Shown piece after piece: positions 31,916 through 42,822 of a DNA stretch of 64,000 nucleotides (within the stretch, counting starts at the first letter, position 1; each line of letters begins with the position of its first letter). Under the pieces are notes generated by a model. It made no database searches, was not told where the DNA came from, and was given only the letters and a program-made list of their open reading frames with translations. Position numbers and translations under genes: made by a program. Source of the DNA: Burkholderiales bacterium PBB6 (lineage in GTDB: Bacteria; Pseudomonadota; Gammaproteobacteria; Burkholderiales; Burkholderiaceae_C); NCBI GenBank assembly GCA_002255925.1, contig NKIH01000001.1, positions 124,001 to 188,000 of the forward strand, read 5' to 3'.

Positions 31916-33043
31916 ATGATTGTTCTGAAAGCCGCACAAAACAACCTGCTGGGCGCCCTTCAAGCGGTGGCCGGCATCGTCGAGCGGCGTCACACCCTGC
32001 CCATCCTGGCCAATGTGCTGGTGCGCAAGACGGGCGAGAGCATCGAATTCACGACCAGCGACCTGGAAATCCAGGTGCGCACCACGGCCCAGCTGGGCGG
32101 CGACGCCGGCTCTTTCAGCACCACCGTCGGTGCGCGCAAGCTGATCGACATCCTGCGCACCCTGCCGGGTGACCAGGTCGTCAGCCTCACGGCCAATGCC
32201 AACAAGCTGACGCTGCAGGGCGGCAAGAGCCGCTTCACGCTGCAGACGCTGCCGTCGGAAGACTTCCCGCTGGTGAACGAGGCCGTTGATTTCGGCCCGG
32301 CCTTCAGCGTGCCCCAGAAGACCCTGAAGATGTTGATCGACCAGGTGCACTTCGCCATGGCCGTCCACGACATCCGCTACTACCTGAACGGCATCCTGTT
32401 CGTGGCCGAGGGCAAGACGCTGACCCTGGTGGCCACCGACGGCAGCCGCCTGGCGCTGGCGCAGGCCGAGCTGGAAACCGACATCCCGAAGCAGGAAGTC
32501 ATCCTGCCGCGCAAGACCGTGCTGGAGCTGATGCGCCTGCTGAAGGACGGCAAGGACAGCAAGGACGGCGAAGCCGACCAGATCGAGATGCGCTTTGCCG
32601 GCAACCAGGCCAAGTTCAGCTTCAGCGGCATGGAGTTCGTGACCAAGCTGGTCGAGGGCAAATACCCCGACTACAACCGCGTCATCCCGAAGAACCACAA
32701 GAACATCATCACGCTCGGCCGCCAGGCCCTGCTGTCGAGCCTGCAGCGCGCGGCCATCCTGACCAGTGAGAAGTTCAAGGGCGTGCGCCTGAACATCGAT
32801 CCGGGCGCGCTGCGCATCGCATCGAGCAACGCCGAGCAGGAAGAAGCCAAGGAAGAGCTGGAAATCGACTACGACGGCCCGAGCATCGAGATCGGCTTCA
32901 ACGTGACCTACCTGATGGACGCCCTGGCCAACATCGGCGAAGACATGGTGCGTCTGGAAATGCACGACGGCTCGTCCGCCGCCCTCGTCACGGTGCCGGA
33001 ACAAGCCGGCTTCAAGTACGTCGTGATGCCGATGCGCATCTGA
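31916..33043 (+). CDS. dnaN: DNA polymerase III beta sliding clamp
   Basis: This is the ring-shaped processivity clamp, 375 residues in three similar domains: [18 protein letters not shown] at the front, [13 protein letters not shown] in domain 2, and the C-terminal [11 protein letters not shown]. It sits 103 bases after dnaA with a GAGGAAG-type ribosome site. Confidence 0.98.
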   Translation: MIVLKAAQNNLLGALQAVAGIVERRHTLPILANVLVRKTGESIEFTTSDLEIQVRTTAQLGGDAGSFSTTVGARKLIDILRTLPGDQVVSLTANANKLTLQGGKSRFTLQTLPSEDFPLVNEAVDFGPAFSVPQKTLKMLIDQVHFAMAVHDIRYYLNGILFVAEGKTLTLVATDGSRLALAQAELETDIPKQEVILPRKTVLELMRLLKDGKDSKDGEADQIEMRFAGNQAKFSFSGMEFVTKLVEGKYPDYNRVIPKNHKNIITLGRQALLSSLQRAAILTSEKFKGVRLNIDPGALRIASSNAEQEEAKEELEIDYDGPSIEIGFNVTYLMDALANIGEDMVRLEMHDGSSAALVTVPEQAGFKYVVMPMRI

Positions 33044-33070
33044 GGCCAGCACACACCTCGAAGACACACC

Positions 33071-33096
33071 GGCGGGCTCAGGCCCGCCAAGCCGTT
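33071..33096 (+). terminator. Possible terminator/attenuator between dnaN and gyrB
   Basis: A GGCGGGC / GCCCGCC hairpin is followed after six bases by T5. It may partly terminate dnaA-dnaN transcripts ahead of gyrB. Confidence 0.5.
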
Positions 33097-33101
33097 TTTA
33101 A

Positions 33102-35738
<2,637 letters not shown>

Positions 35739-35744
35739 TGGGTT

Positions 35745-35850
35745 TGTCGGCCCGTAGGGCGCCAAAGTAATTGCGACTGGCGCCACTCGTTTGCGACTGA
35801 CGGGCGCTAGTAACTACGACTGGTCTACCGATACGTGGCTGAAGCTGGTG
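35745..35850. repeat. IS-end-like sequence with short repeated motif, directly after gyrB
   Basis: The stretch begins with GCCAAAGTAATTGCGACTGG (35761-35780); the same 24-base motif recurs with four differences at 45141-45164 and in shorter form at 36770-36784. Inside it TTGCGACTG occurs at 35771 and 35791 and a variant (TACGACTGG) at 35815, spaced 20-24 bases. Several short terminal repeats are typical of IS21-type ends, but I cannot name the element. Confidence 0.5.
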
Positions 35851-36060
35851 GAGAGCCTGTTGCCTGAGCAGCAGCTCTCGGCGGCGTGGACCAACCGAAC
35901 TAGGCCGGCACCAGATTCAACCTACACCACGTCTTGAAATTGACCGGTCCGACCCCTCCAGCAGCCGAGCCTCGGGATGAGTTTGCTCTGGGTGCTTGAA
36001 GGTGTTGTCGATCGCCAAACCTGATGGGCTGGACGGGGCCGTCGCGCTCCATCATCACCA

Positions 36061-36237
36061 GCCGAGAGCCTCCGCCAGTTGCCCAAGCGTGAATGCATCG
36101 GACACCAGGTTTACCTCGCTCGCGAGAACACCCGCTCGGACGTGTTCCACTACATTGAGATGTGCTGGAAGCTCGCGCGGCATCACTCGACTACGGCAGG
36201 CCAGTCGCTAGCGCAGTTCAAACAACGCCATTCCCGA
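36061..36237 (+). pseudogene. C-terminal remnant of an IS3-family transposase (OrfB)
   Basis: The frame reads ESLRQLPKREC, then LARENTRSDVFHYIEM and ends SLAQFKQRHSR before TAG. This matches the end of IS3-type OrfB: the ES..KRE catalytic glutamate region, then T-R-xx-DVF-YIE and the closing SP-x-QF motif. No N-terminal part is attached. The 35850-36060 stretch upstream holds stop-rich fragments only. Confidence 0.7.
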
Positions 36238-36295
36238 TAGCTCGCTTGCGTCCAGGAAATCCGGGGCGATTCAGACTGTTGATAGGTCGAGGGGA

Positions 36296-36625
36296 ATGTT
36301 CTTGATTCATCGACTTTCCTATAGCCCGGGCGGAGCGCAAAACGCAAGGTTTTGGGCTTTTTCCTGGGGTGGGAAGGTGTTCGATGTCAAGGTTGAAAAC
36401 ATATCCTCTGAAACTGCCGCTCACGGCGTCAGGCATGCAAAAAACAGATTGATATCAATCGATCGACGACCAGCGCTAGAGTGGGCGAGCAGTGAAATGC
36501 TGAACGATCTGAAGGAGGCACTTTCAGCGTATGGAATCACTGGAAATCTTATTCCGATCAAATATTTTCAACTGCAGCTCTTGATCGAAGAAGGCGGCAA
36601 TACTTCGCACGGCGTTATAAGTTGA
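36296..36625 (+). CDS. Hypothetical protein, low-GC island ORF
   Basis: This is an unrecognised 109-codon frame with average amino-acid composition (KVFDVKVENISSETAAHG, LNDLKEALSAYG). There is no signal peptide or TM. The ATG has GGGG immediately upstream, too close for a good ribosome site. It lies among IS remnants and could be a decayed fragment. Confidence 0.3.
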   Translation: MFLIHRLSYSPGGAQNARFWAFSWGGKVFDVKVENISSETAAHGVRHAKNRLISIDRRPALEWASSEMLNDLKEALSAYGITGNLIPIKYFQLQLLIEEGGNTSHGVIS

Positions 36626-36634
36626 ATAGAAATA

Positions 36635-36781
36635 GTCAACCGCAGCGTATTTGCCCGACACAAAGGTCACAACAACTCTGGCCCGCCAATAGGTCAGTCG
36701 CAGCAACTGGACGCGCATTGAAGCCAGCCTATGGAGCCGGTATCGCTAAGTCGTTGAATCACCGTACGGGCCAAAGTAATT
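36635..36781 (+). repeat. Degenerate direct repeat, left copy
   Basis: The segment from GTCAACCGC to CCAAAGTAATT aligns over about 147 bases with 45005-45152, with near-equal spacing and one one-base length difference. Shared blocks include CAACAAC, GCAGCAACTGG, ATCGCYAARTCRTTGA and GCCAAAGYAATT. It is probably an old IS end. The 36782-37356 stretch that follows is AT-rich, with no frame that I can support. Confidence 0.65.
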
Positions 36782-37356
36782 GCCACGACGGCCTACGACC
36801 GGCATGTGGACACTTTTCCCACAGATCCCCGAGCAACCGCTATATAAAGCGTATCCAAATCGCTTAAATAGGGGAACATCAAATAGCATCGAATTGTCGC
36901 TCTAGCCCAGATACGCCGGCGTGACCAACAGGGATGGTCGGCGCTCGCGCGACGAAACGGACGCGTACGTGCATCTCATTGCACGCTGATTTGGCGCAAT
37001 CCAATACACGATACGTCGGTCGCCTCGCACTATCGGCGAAACGTACAGAACCGAATAGCAATGCATCAGGCGTGATCCACCTCGAAGCGAAACCGCCCCG
37101 ACTACTACAACACGAATTTGATAGATAAAATATACAGTCTGACTGAGCATCGCATTCATAACCGACGGGATATGAATGCTGTACCAGCTAGCCGGTAACA
37201 TTTTGTCCGGATGCGAAGAAGATATATTTCATTCAGAAATAATTCGCCGCGGCGACATTTTCGCCCCGTATCAAGAGATGGGCCGAAACGCCTTCTCACC
37301 GTCAGCGCAGTAGCATCTATGGTTTATCCTCGGCTACGGATTCAGAGCGTGCGCAC

Positions 37357-37866
37357 TCATCTCCGGCGAAACTCCCAAGGCGGCATGGGACCCTGCTCGC
37401 CCCATAACCCACGCTTCGCCGAACGAGCTTCAACCTCAGCTGCGCTGTAAAGCGCACGGTCTGTCGCTGATTGCTCGCGCATGTATGCCTTGTAATGCCA
37501 CGCAAGCCCGCATCGTATTTGCTCTAGGCCAGCATCACGCCCGTTAACTAATACTTTGCCAATTATTCTTCCATAGCGGTCAGTCTTCCCCCATTCAATT
37601 ACAACTTGTTGACCAAAAGCCAATGCAGACAGGTTTTCTTTAGATCGATTTCCGAAGGGCTGACGCTTTTCCGGAGCATCAATGCCCGAAAGACGAATTT
37701 TGTATTGGACCTTCGCACTATCGAGCAACGTCATGGTGTCGCCGTCAGCGAGACCAATGACAACCCCCCGAAGAGTCTCTGCATGTAAGTCCGTGAAAGA
37801 GGCAACAAAGGCAAGGAATGCGACGACAAGCCATTGGCGTTGTGAAGACAAAAAACGTGGGTACAT
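37357..37866 (-). CDS. Exported thermonuclease (SNase-fold) family protein
   Basis: This 169-residue protein has a Sec signal (MYPRFLSSQRQWLVVAFLAF, cleavage near LHA-E) and an SNase domain: IGLADGDTMTLLD, IRLSGIDAPEKRQPFG (catalytic Arg and acidic residues), KTDRYGRIIGKVLVNGRDAG, CGLAWHY, and a closing GLWGEQGPMPPWEFR. It should be a periplasmic or secreted DNA/RNA nuclease. GC is lower than the chromosome average. The ATG at 37866 starts the signal; the longer frame runs into an IS remnant. Confidence 0.88.
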   Translation of the reverse strand: MYPRFLSSQRQWLVVAFLAFVASFTDLHAETLRGVVIGLADGDTMTLLDSAKVQYKIRLSGIDAPEKRQPFGNRSKENLSALAFGQQVVIEWGKTDRYGRIIGKVLVNGRDAGLEQIRCGLAWHYKAYMREQSATDRALYSAAEVEARSAKRGLWGEQGPMPPWEFRRR

Positions 37867-37970
37867 CCGCGCTAATGTACCCAGCGCAATCCCGAGTCGA
37901 CCGCTTTGATGCCGCTGAAGTAGAGCGTCCCTGATTTTTTGATGACTCCAACCCTTGAGAAGATGGAGCC

Positions 37971-38303
37971 ATGAACAAGTCCAAGAAGTTCTCACCAGGG
38001 ATCCACGAACGCGCAGTCGGCCTGTTGCCGCAGCATCCCGGGATGCACCACTCGATGCGGCTAGCGATCAAATCGATCGCAACCAAGATCAAACGAGTGG
38101 CAAAGACGCTGCTGACGTGTGTCAAGCGCCGCGAAGTCGCCAGCGGCCTGCGGGAGCGTGTGAAGACGTCGGAGGCGCAGCGAGTTAAGGAGCCCGAGCG
38201 CGAGGTGAAGCAATTGCGCCAAGCTAACGAGGTACTGAAGGTGACCAGCGCGCTTTTCGCCCGGGAAGGGCTCGCCCGCCGCTTCAAGCCCTTAGAGAGC
38301 TGA
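37971..38303 (+). pseudogene. IS3-family OrfA, degenerate
   Basis: The 110-codon frame begins MNKSKKFSPGIHERAVGLL and carries EAQRVKEPEREVKQLRQANEVLK and a final FAREGLARRF, clearly the IS3-family OrfA with helix-turn-helix and leucine zipper. Many family-constant residues are changed (for example KTLLTCVKR for TLLTWVKR), as expected in a decayed copy. Confidence 0.75.
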
Positions 38304-38429
38304 ACAACAACTCGACGCGACACGTTCCGGGCGAGCCAATCTGCAGGGCTCTGGAAAGCTCTCTGCCCGGGTATGGACGGAATGCAGCGCTTCGGCGCCG
38401 TCCGAAACAGCAATACGCGCTGGCCCAGC

Positions 38430-38712
38430 GCCCGGCACTGGACCGCTGCAGATCGAACGGGTGTGGCGGCAGGTCTAAGGTGCCGACAAAGTCTGGCGTC
38501 AATTGACTCACGAGGGGACGCCGACTGTATGGTGCAGGGCCGTACGATTGATGCGCCGCCTTGAGCTGCGCGGCCTGATGCGCGGCAAGGCGGCGCGAAC
38601 TACCACCAACGACAAACAGGAACGGCGCCCGCTGGATAAGGTCAATCAACCGTTCAAAGCCGAGAAGGTCACTGCGTCTGACTTGAACCAACTGGCCTCC
38701 ACAAAACCCTGA
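38430..38712 (+). pseudogene. IS3-family OrfB N-terminal remnant with internal stop
   Basis: In one frame the sequence reads QIERVWRQV, a TAA stop, then GADKVWRQLTHEG, RLMRRLELRGLMRGK and PLDKVNQPFKAEK before TGA. This is the pre-catalytic region of IS3 OrfB. The DDE core is missing. It follows the OrfA remnant, so both belong to one dead element truncated on the right. Confidence 0.75.
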
Positions 38713-38988
38713 GCGATTCAAGTTGAGTGAGATCCACGGCGGGGCAGCTGAACGAGCCAAGACAACTCAATTTGCCATCACGCTCCTGCGGCAAAGTCAA
38801 GGTTATCTTACAAATCAACGCCTCGCCCCTTCGCAATAAGAGTTAACACAGGTACTGGGAGGCCATAAATTGCGGCTTAGCCTTCGCATTTCGGTTGTAG
38901 GATTCCATGGCGGCGTCTTAAGCGTATGGAAATTGATAGCCGGCCGTACTTACCTAGTCCCTCACTTTTTTACTTAAGGGAGATAAAT

Positions 38989-39204
38989 ATGCTACAAAGT
39001 CTCATCGCAACATTTGGCATCCTAGCCGCATCAACGCTCGGCCTTGCTGGAACGCAGGCGCATGCTGCGGGCGACGCTAAGTCAGCCTCAGAATCGACGA
39101 TCATGTCGCAACCCGTGACAGCCAATCGCAACGGCAGCAAGCGAGTCGGCGGAAACAACGGTAAGGGCAAAGGCAGCAAGTACGTTGGTGGCCGAAAGCG
39201 CTAA
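38989..39204 (+). CDS. Small secreted basic protein, unknown function
   Basis: This 71-residue product has a Sec signal (MLQSLIATFGILAASTLGLAG, cleavage near AHA-A). The mature part is about 45 residues, Gly/Lys/Arg-rich, with a doubled motif GSKRVGG and GSKYVGG separated by NNGKGK. A good ribosome site (GGGAGATAAAT) precedes the ATG. I recognise no family. Its short cationic mature form could bind nucleic acid or envelope polymers, which is conjecture. Confidence 0.6.
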   Translation: MLQSLIATFGILAASTLGLAGTQAHAAGDAKSASESTIMSQPVTANRNGSKRVGGNNGKGKGSKYVGGRKR

Positions 39205-39232
39205 CGTAGAACTGTACTGAACCAAATACTTT

Positions 39233-39260
39233 GCGTGAGCCCTGGCTCAAGGGCTCACGC
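39233..39260. terminator. Perfect 11-bp hairpin between small secreted protein and stator-like operon
   Basis: GCGTGAGCCCT pairs perfectly with AGGGCTCACGC around a six-base loop. Neither side has a T-run, so it may be a bidirectional barrier rather than a classical terminator. It lies between converging transcripts. Confidence 0.5.
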
Positions 39261-39368
39261 GAATGGCAGTGACTGCTTTGAACAATGCGCGGACATTCAC
39301 CCTTAGACTAAGATCGATTGCGACTGCCGCAGATGTGGTGGCCGCATGCGGAATTACACGGCGGCGGA

Positions 39369-39692
39369 TTACAGTCGAGTTCCGAAAAGACGATTCAGGA
39401 GTCCTCGCAAGCCTTCGGTCGGTTGCCGATTGGTCGGCCCACTCTGCTCAGGCGGGCTTGGATCGGCGCCTGCGCCAGGTACGTCAAGCGGCCGTTTTGG
39501 CCGAGAAACACCGGCGCCATCTGTCGGATGCTCAGGGCCCTTTGAATCTATAGGAGGCGTTGCTAATGCGCCGCCTTGCACAGGCCCACTACCGAAGGGT
39601 ATGTGGGCCGTAGCTGCTCGAACAATCCCGTCAAGCTCATCGAGCTTAGAGCGGAGCACTGTAAGCTGATCCTGTCGCCAGTTCATTCTCAA
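39369..39692 (-). CDS. Small proline-rich protein, fifth gene of the stator-like operon
   Basis: This unrecognised 105-107 residue protein has a short helical start (TVLRSKLDELDGIVRAA), a Pro/Gly-rich disordered middle, and an amphipathic basic end (LRGLLNRLFGTRL). The TTG start overlaps the upstream stop (TTGA); ATG 39686 is the alternative. The coupling to the preceding gene is the main support, since plus-strand frames overlap it. The C-terminal helix could contact the membrane. Confidence 0.55.
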   Translation of the reverse strand: MRMNWRQDQLTVLRSKLDELDGIVRAATAHIPFGSGPVQGGALATPPIDSKGPEHPTDGAGVSRPKRPLDVPGAGADPSPPEQSGPTNRQPTEGLRGLLNRLFGTRL

Positions 39693-40378
39693 AGTGTCCG
39701 GAAAGCAGACCAGAGAGCGCCCATCGGTTCGAAAAAGCGCGTCTCCCGCTTCACGGCCATGAAGTAGCGACAGTCGGGCTGCTTGTTCACAATAACGGCG
39801 AAAGTACTCCTGAACTCAGAAAGACTCAGTCGCCGAACGTGCTCGTAGTCCAGCCCATGGGTACGAAGCAAGGACTGCAACTCGTTAGTCGGCTCCACCA
39901 ACGTGATCGCATCATCGCTGACGATTGCAGTCGCGACGGTCCTAGGCTGTGGCCGACCATCGGTCATTACGTTTGGTAGACATGAGACCTTCCCCCAGCC
40001 CTCCAACTTCGCAATCCGCGCGTTGAGCGCTTCGTTTTCGGCTTTCAAACCTGCGAGCTTGTCCGGCCCACCAATTGCGTTCATCGCCTGAATCGCGGTC
40101 GCAACCTTGGCCTCACCGCCATTTTTAGCGACGAACTCTGCGGTACCTGTCAGTCGATCCAGAGGGACGAGCTTTGAAAGCAGGTCGGTAAGCTCAGTAA
40201 GGCTGGATACGCCTGCTGCCTTAAGCGCATCATCGATCTTGGTGGAATCAACCTTGCGCGCATCGTCCTCACTCTGCCGAAGTGCTTGAGCAGCGACGAA
40301 GAGAAAGAGGCCAAAGAAGAAGACCTGAAGCAGGAAGTCGATCAGGGTAAAGAAAAACACGTCATCTGTGCGCTTCAT
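39689..40378 (-). CDS. Single-TM protein with Asp in the membrane segment (MotB/ExbD-like), unknown system
   Basis: This 229-residue protein has one TM at about residues 9-31 (FFFTLIDFLLQVFFFGLFLF) with Asp14 inside it, as in MotB, TolR and ExbD, where that Asp carries protons. A helical stretch (about 35-125) follows, then a C-terminal domain of about 100 residues with two cysteines (SCLPN, DCRYF). No OmpA-type peptidoglycan-binding motif is seen. The start overlaps the stop of the coiled-coil channel-like gene (ATGA). Confidence 0.75.
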   Translation of the reverse strand: MKRTDDVFFFTLIDFLLQVFFFGLFLFVAAQALRQSEDDARKVDSTKIDDALKAAGVSSLTELTDLLSKLVPLDRLTGTAEFVAKNGGEAKVATAIQAMNAIGGPDKLAGLKAENEALNARIAKLEGWGKVSCLPNVMTDGRPQPRTVATAIVSDDAITLVEPTNELQSLLRTHGLDYEHVRRLSLSEFRSTFAVIVNKQPDCRYFMAVKRETRFFEPMGALWSAFRTL

Positions 40379-42036
40379 GGCTGGCGACCTTCCTTGGTCT
40401 TCTCGATGATCACGTTTGCCAAGCCAACCATGCGTTCGCCGAACAGTTTTGACATTTCGACGGACCGCTTCACGTCTAGCTCTAAGGTGTCGGTCGCCGA
40501 CTTAAAGCTATGGCGTAGCGAGCTTGTCGTCGTTGTCAGCTCTGTTTGCATGGCTTGCAAGTTGCCAGTCAGGGTCTTTAGTGCCTCCTGGAATGCCTTT
40601 GTCGAGCCGTCAAGGTTGGAGATATCGACTATCACTGTTCGGGCCTGCTTGACGGCTGCCACTTGCTCCGCGGTGTGATGGAGCAGTGCGGCTGCTTCGG
40701 AGTTTGCGCCGCGAAGCGCCTGCGCGGTTTGTGTCAATGCACTGGAAACCTCTGACCCGAGCCGCGTCAGTTCGAGTGCAGGTGTCGGTAGCGTCTTGAT
40801 ATCTGCTTGAACTGTGGCAAAGGTCGCGGCCATTGTTTCCAGCTGGCGCCCAATTGCTGTCACAGCATCCGACAGCGCAGGCAATGCTTGTGTTGCATGC
40901 TGAATGTTGTGGGCGAGTTGGCCCGAGGCCTGAGATGCCTGAGCAAGTTGGAGTGACGCCTCATCGAGCCGACCGGTAGACACAATCAGTCCGTCGAGTT
41001 GTTCACTAGCCTTTTGATTGAGGGTACGAACATTCTTGAAGGTTTGCCCGATGCCACTAACCGTCCCCACCATCTCCTTCATTTCATCGACGGTAGTCAC
41101 CAACGTTGTGCCGGCATCGCAAATCGTTCGCTGAACCTCTACGATCGCAGACGAAGCATTGACCAGGGGACCATCGCCGGCAATCACAGATGCCAGGCTC
41201 CCTTGGAAAGTGGAAAGCGACTTCTCGAGCTCCGAGGTCGTCGAAAGAAGACTCTTTGTCGCGCCAGCGTTTTCGCTTGTCGTATCACGCAAGCTAGCAA
41301 GCGCACTGTTGAGCGTGGCAACGGTGTCCAAGGTGAGCTTCAGGCTACGCGCAAGTTCCTCGCGCTCTGTAACGAAGGCTGCCTCCTGCATAAGGCCGCG
41401 CACTTCGCTCAACCCCTCGCGCGCGGACGAAAGCGTGCCACGCAACTCCTGATCGAACATGCGAGCTACATCCAGCATTGCCTTTTGAGTAGTTTCCTGA
41501 GTCAGCTTCGACGCCTCTTCGGTCCGCTGAGTAAGTCGTTGCGCAAGTGTGACAAAGCTTTCTGCGGCCAGCTCGACGTTGCTGACAAGTTCAGTTGAAC
41601 GCTTCGCATACCGTTCAAGTACATCTTCAGCACTGACACTGTCTACTCCCGAGCTAAGACTCGTAAGGTGAAGCCGCGCCCAGACTGCGTAGGCAGTCGC
41701 TAGAAGTCCAAGCCCGAAGTGAAACGCGATCTCGTTCAAGGGCGCTTTGCCGTCGTTCAGAGCAATGCTCACGGCACTCACCGCCAGCGCGGCGACAGTG
41801 ACGAGAAAGCCGAAGTAGTAGACGCTATCGATCGCTGCCTGCGGAAGCCCTGTCTTTGCCCTAGGCGTTAGGTAAACGCGGTGGTAATAGATAAGTGGTA
41901 CCCCACCGCCGAGCATCCCCAGCCATGCGGAAAGGTGTAGGAATGAAGCAAGGGCGAGCGCGACAAACGACGCGAAGACGCAAACGCGAAGAACCGGAAA
42001 GTAACCGTTGCCGACTGTTTTTGACTCACTGTACAT
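40375..42036 (-). CDS. Four-TM membrane protein with ~400-residue coiled-coil tail (MotA/ExbB/ZorA-like layout)
   Basis: The 553-residue product has hydrophobic segments at about 14-34, 36-53, 71-93 and 102-124, then a long Ala/Thr/Ser/Glu-rich coiled coil to the end (for example AESFVTLAQRLTQRTEEASKLT). This layout recalls ZorA of Zorya and other stator units with long cytoplasmic tails. No channel consensus is clear, so homology to MotA/ExbB is inferred from shape and from the Asp-TM partner next door. ATG 42036 is one base after the preceding stop. Confidence 0.75.
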   Translation of the reverse strand: MYSESKTVGNGYFPVLRVCVFASFVALALASFLHLSAWLGMLGGGVPLIYYHRVYLTPRAKTGLPQAAIDSVYYFGFLVTVAALAVSAVSIALNDGKAPLNEIAFHFGLGLLATAYAVWARLHLTSLSSGVDSVSAEDVLERYAKRSTELVSNVELAAESFVTLAQRLTQRTEEASKLTQETTQKAMLDVARMFDQELRGTLSSAREGLSEVRGLMQEAAFVTEREELARSLKLTLDTVATLNSALASLRDTTSENAGATKSLLSTTSELEKSLSTFQGSLASVIAGDGPLVNASSAIVEVQRTICDAGTTLVTTVDEMKEMVGTVSGIGQTFKNVRTLNQKASEQLDGLIVSTGRLDEASLQLAQASQASGQLAHNIQHATQALPALSDAVTAIGRQLETMAATFATVQADIKTLPTPALELTRLGSEVSSALTQTAQALRGANSEAAALLHHTAEQVAAVKQARTVIVDISNLDGSTKAFQEALKTLTGNLQAMQTELTTTTSSLRHSFKSATDTLELDVKRSVEMSKLFGERMVGLANVIIEKTKEGRQP

Positions 42037-42037
42037 G

Positions 42038-42820
42038 TCAGGCTCCCGGCAGATAGTCTGTTTCAAGGCCGGCCCCTTGGCCCTCGTTGTCGCCAAAGAA
42101 CCAGGCCCACACCTGGTCCCTACACTTCAGTGTTGTCGCTGGAATATTGAGTCTTGGCACGATATTCAACACAACGGACGTTCTTTCAAATTTGGGCCGC
42201 TCTTGCGCTCCGCTTCGTGCCTGCCTGAAAAGCGCGATTGTTTTGCTTGGCTCGGTGCAATGGAGGAGCGAAAACTTCGGTGTGTGCTCCAGCATGTCGG
42301 AGTAAACAAGCAATGTGTTCTGGCGCCCGCGCAGGTACTGGCTGAGGGATATGTCGATCAAAGCCTGAGCCACGGGCGATTCCTTGGCATTTGCTGGCGC
42401 TACCTTGATCGCAGCGCCGAGCGGGTCAAGAAACGACGTCTTGTAGACCTTCGCAATACCTTTGGCGTTTTCGTAGGCTCGGTTGCCCTCCTGCGGAGGC
42501 TTACACCGTGAGAAGGCTGGTACAAGCGATTTTTTGCTCAGCTCTGAAACGTAGAACACCGTCACCCGCTCGTTGGTCTGAACGCGCTCCTCCACACGCC
42601 TCATCACGCGTTTGGTGATCTCATCAAGCGTTTGCTTTGCAAGCTCTTCACTGTGGTCAAGTACAACCACTGTCTCAGATGTGGGAGTACCGACACAGCC
42701 ATCGGTTGCTGGTGGCGGTTTTGTGCCGAGAGTCAGCTTCAATGCAAACATTGCTGCGATGACCAAGGCTGCGCCGGCCATCATTTGATAGCCGCGCTTA
42801 TCCTTTTGTGAAATAGCCAT
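42038..42820 (-). CDS. Membrane-anchored VWA-like protein
   Basis: This 260-residue protein has an N-terminal TM (about 13-31, MMAGAALVIAAMFALKL) and a Rossmann-like domain with VVVLDHSEE (Asp55, Ser57), YKTSFLDPLG, and LLVYSDML (Asp175), resembling an incomplete MIDAS site of von Willebrand A domains. Family assignment is by motif only. It is predicted to face the periplasm. It starts three bases after the previous gene's stop and ends one base before the coiled-coil gene. Confidence 0.7.
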   Translation of the reverse strand: MAISQKDKRGYQMMAGAALVIAAMFALKLTLGTKPPPATDGCVGTPTSETVVVLDHSEELAKQTLDEITKRVMRRVEERVQTNERVTVFYVSELSKKSLVPAFSRCKPPQEGNRAYENAKGIAKVYKTSFLDPLGAAIKVAPANAKESPVAQALIDISLSQYLRGRQNTLLVYSDMLEHTPKFSLLHCTEPSKTIALFRQARSGAQERPKFERTSVVLNIVPRLNIPATTLKCRDQVWAWFFGDNEGQGAGLETDYLPGA

Positions 42821-42822
42821 TT

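Noticed and set aside
36902-37201. 99-codon minus-strand frame in the island
   Set aside because: No ribosome site, no domain, and it lies in decayed, AT-rich sequence.
39263-39553. 96-codon plus-strand frame opposite the small Pro-rich gene
   Set aside because: The minus-strand frame is translationally coupled to the operon; the plus frame has no comparable support.
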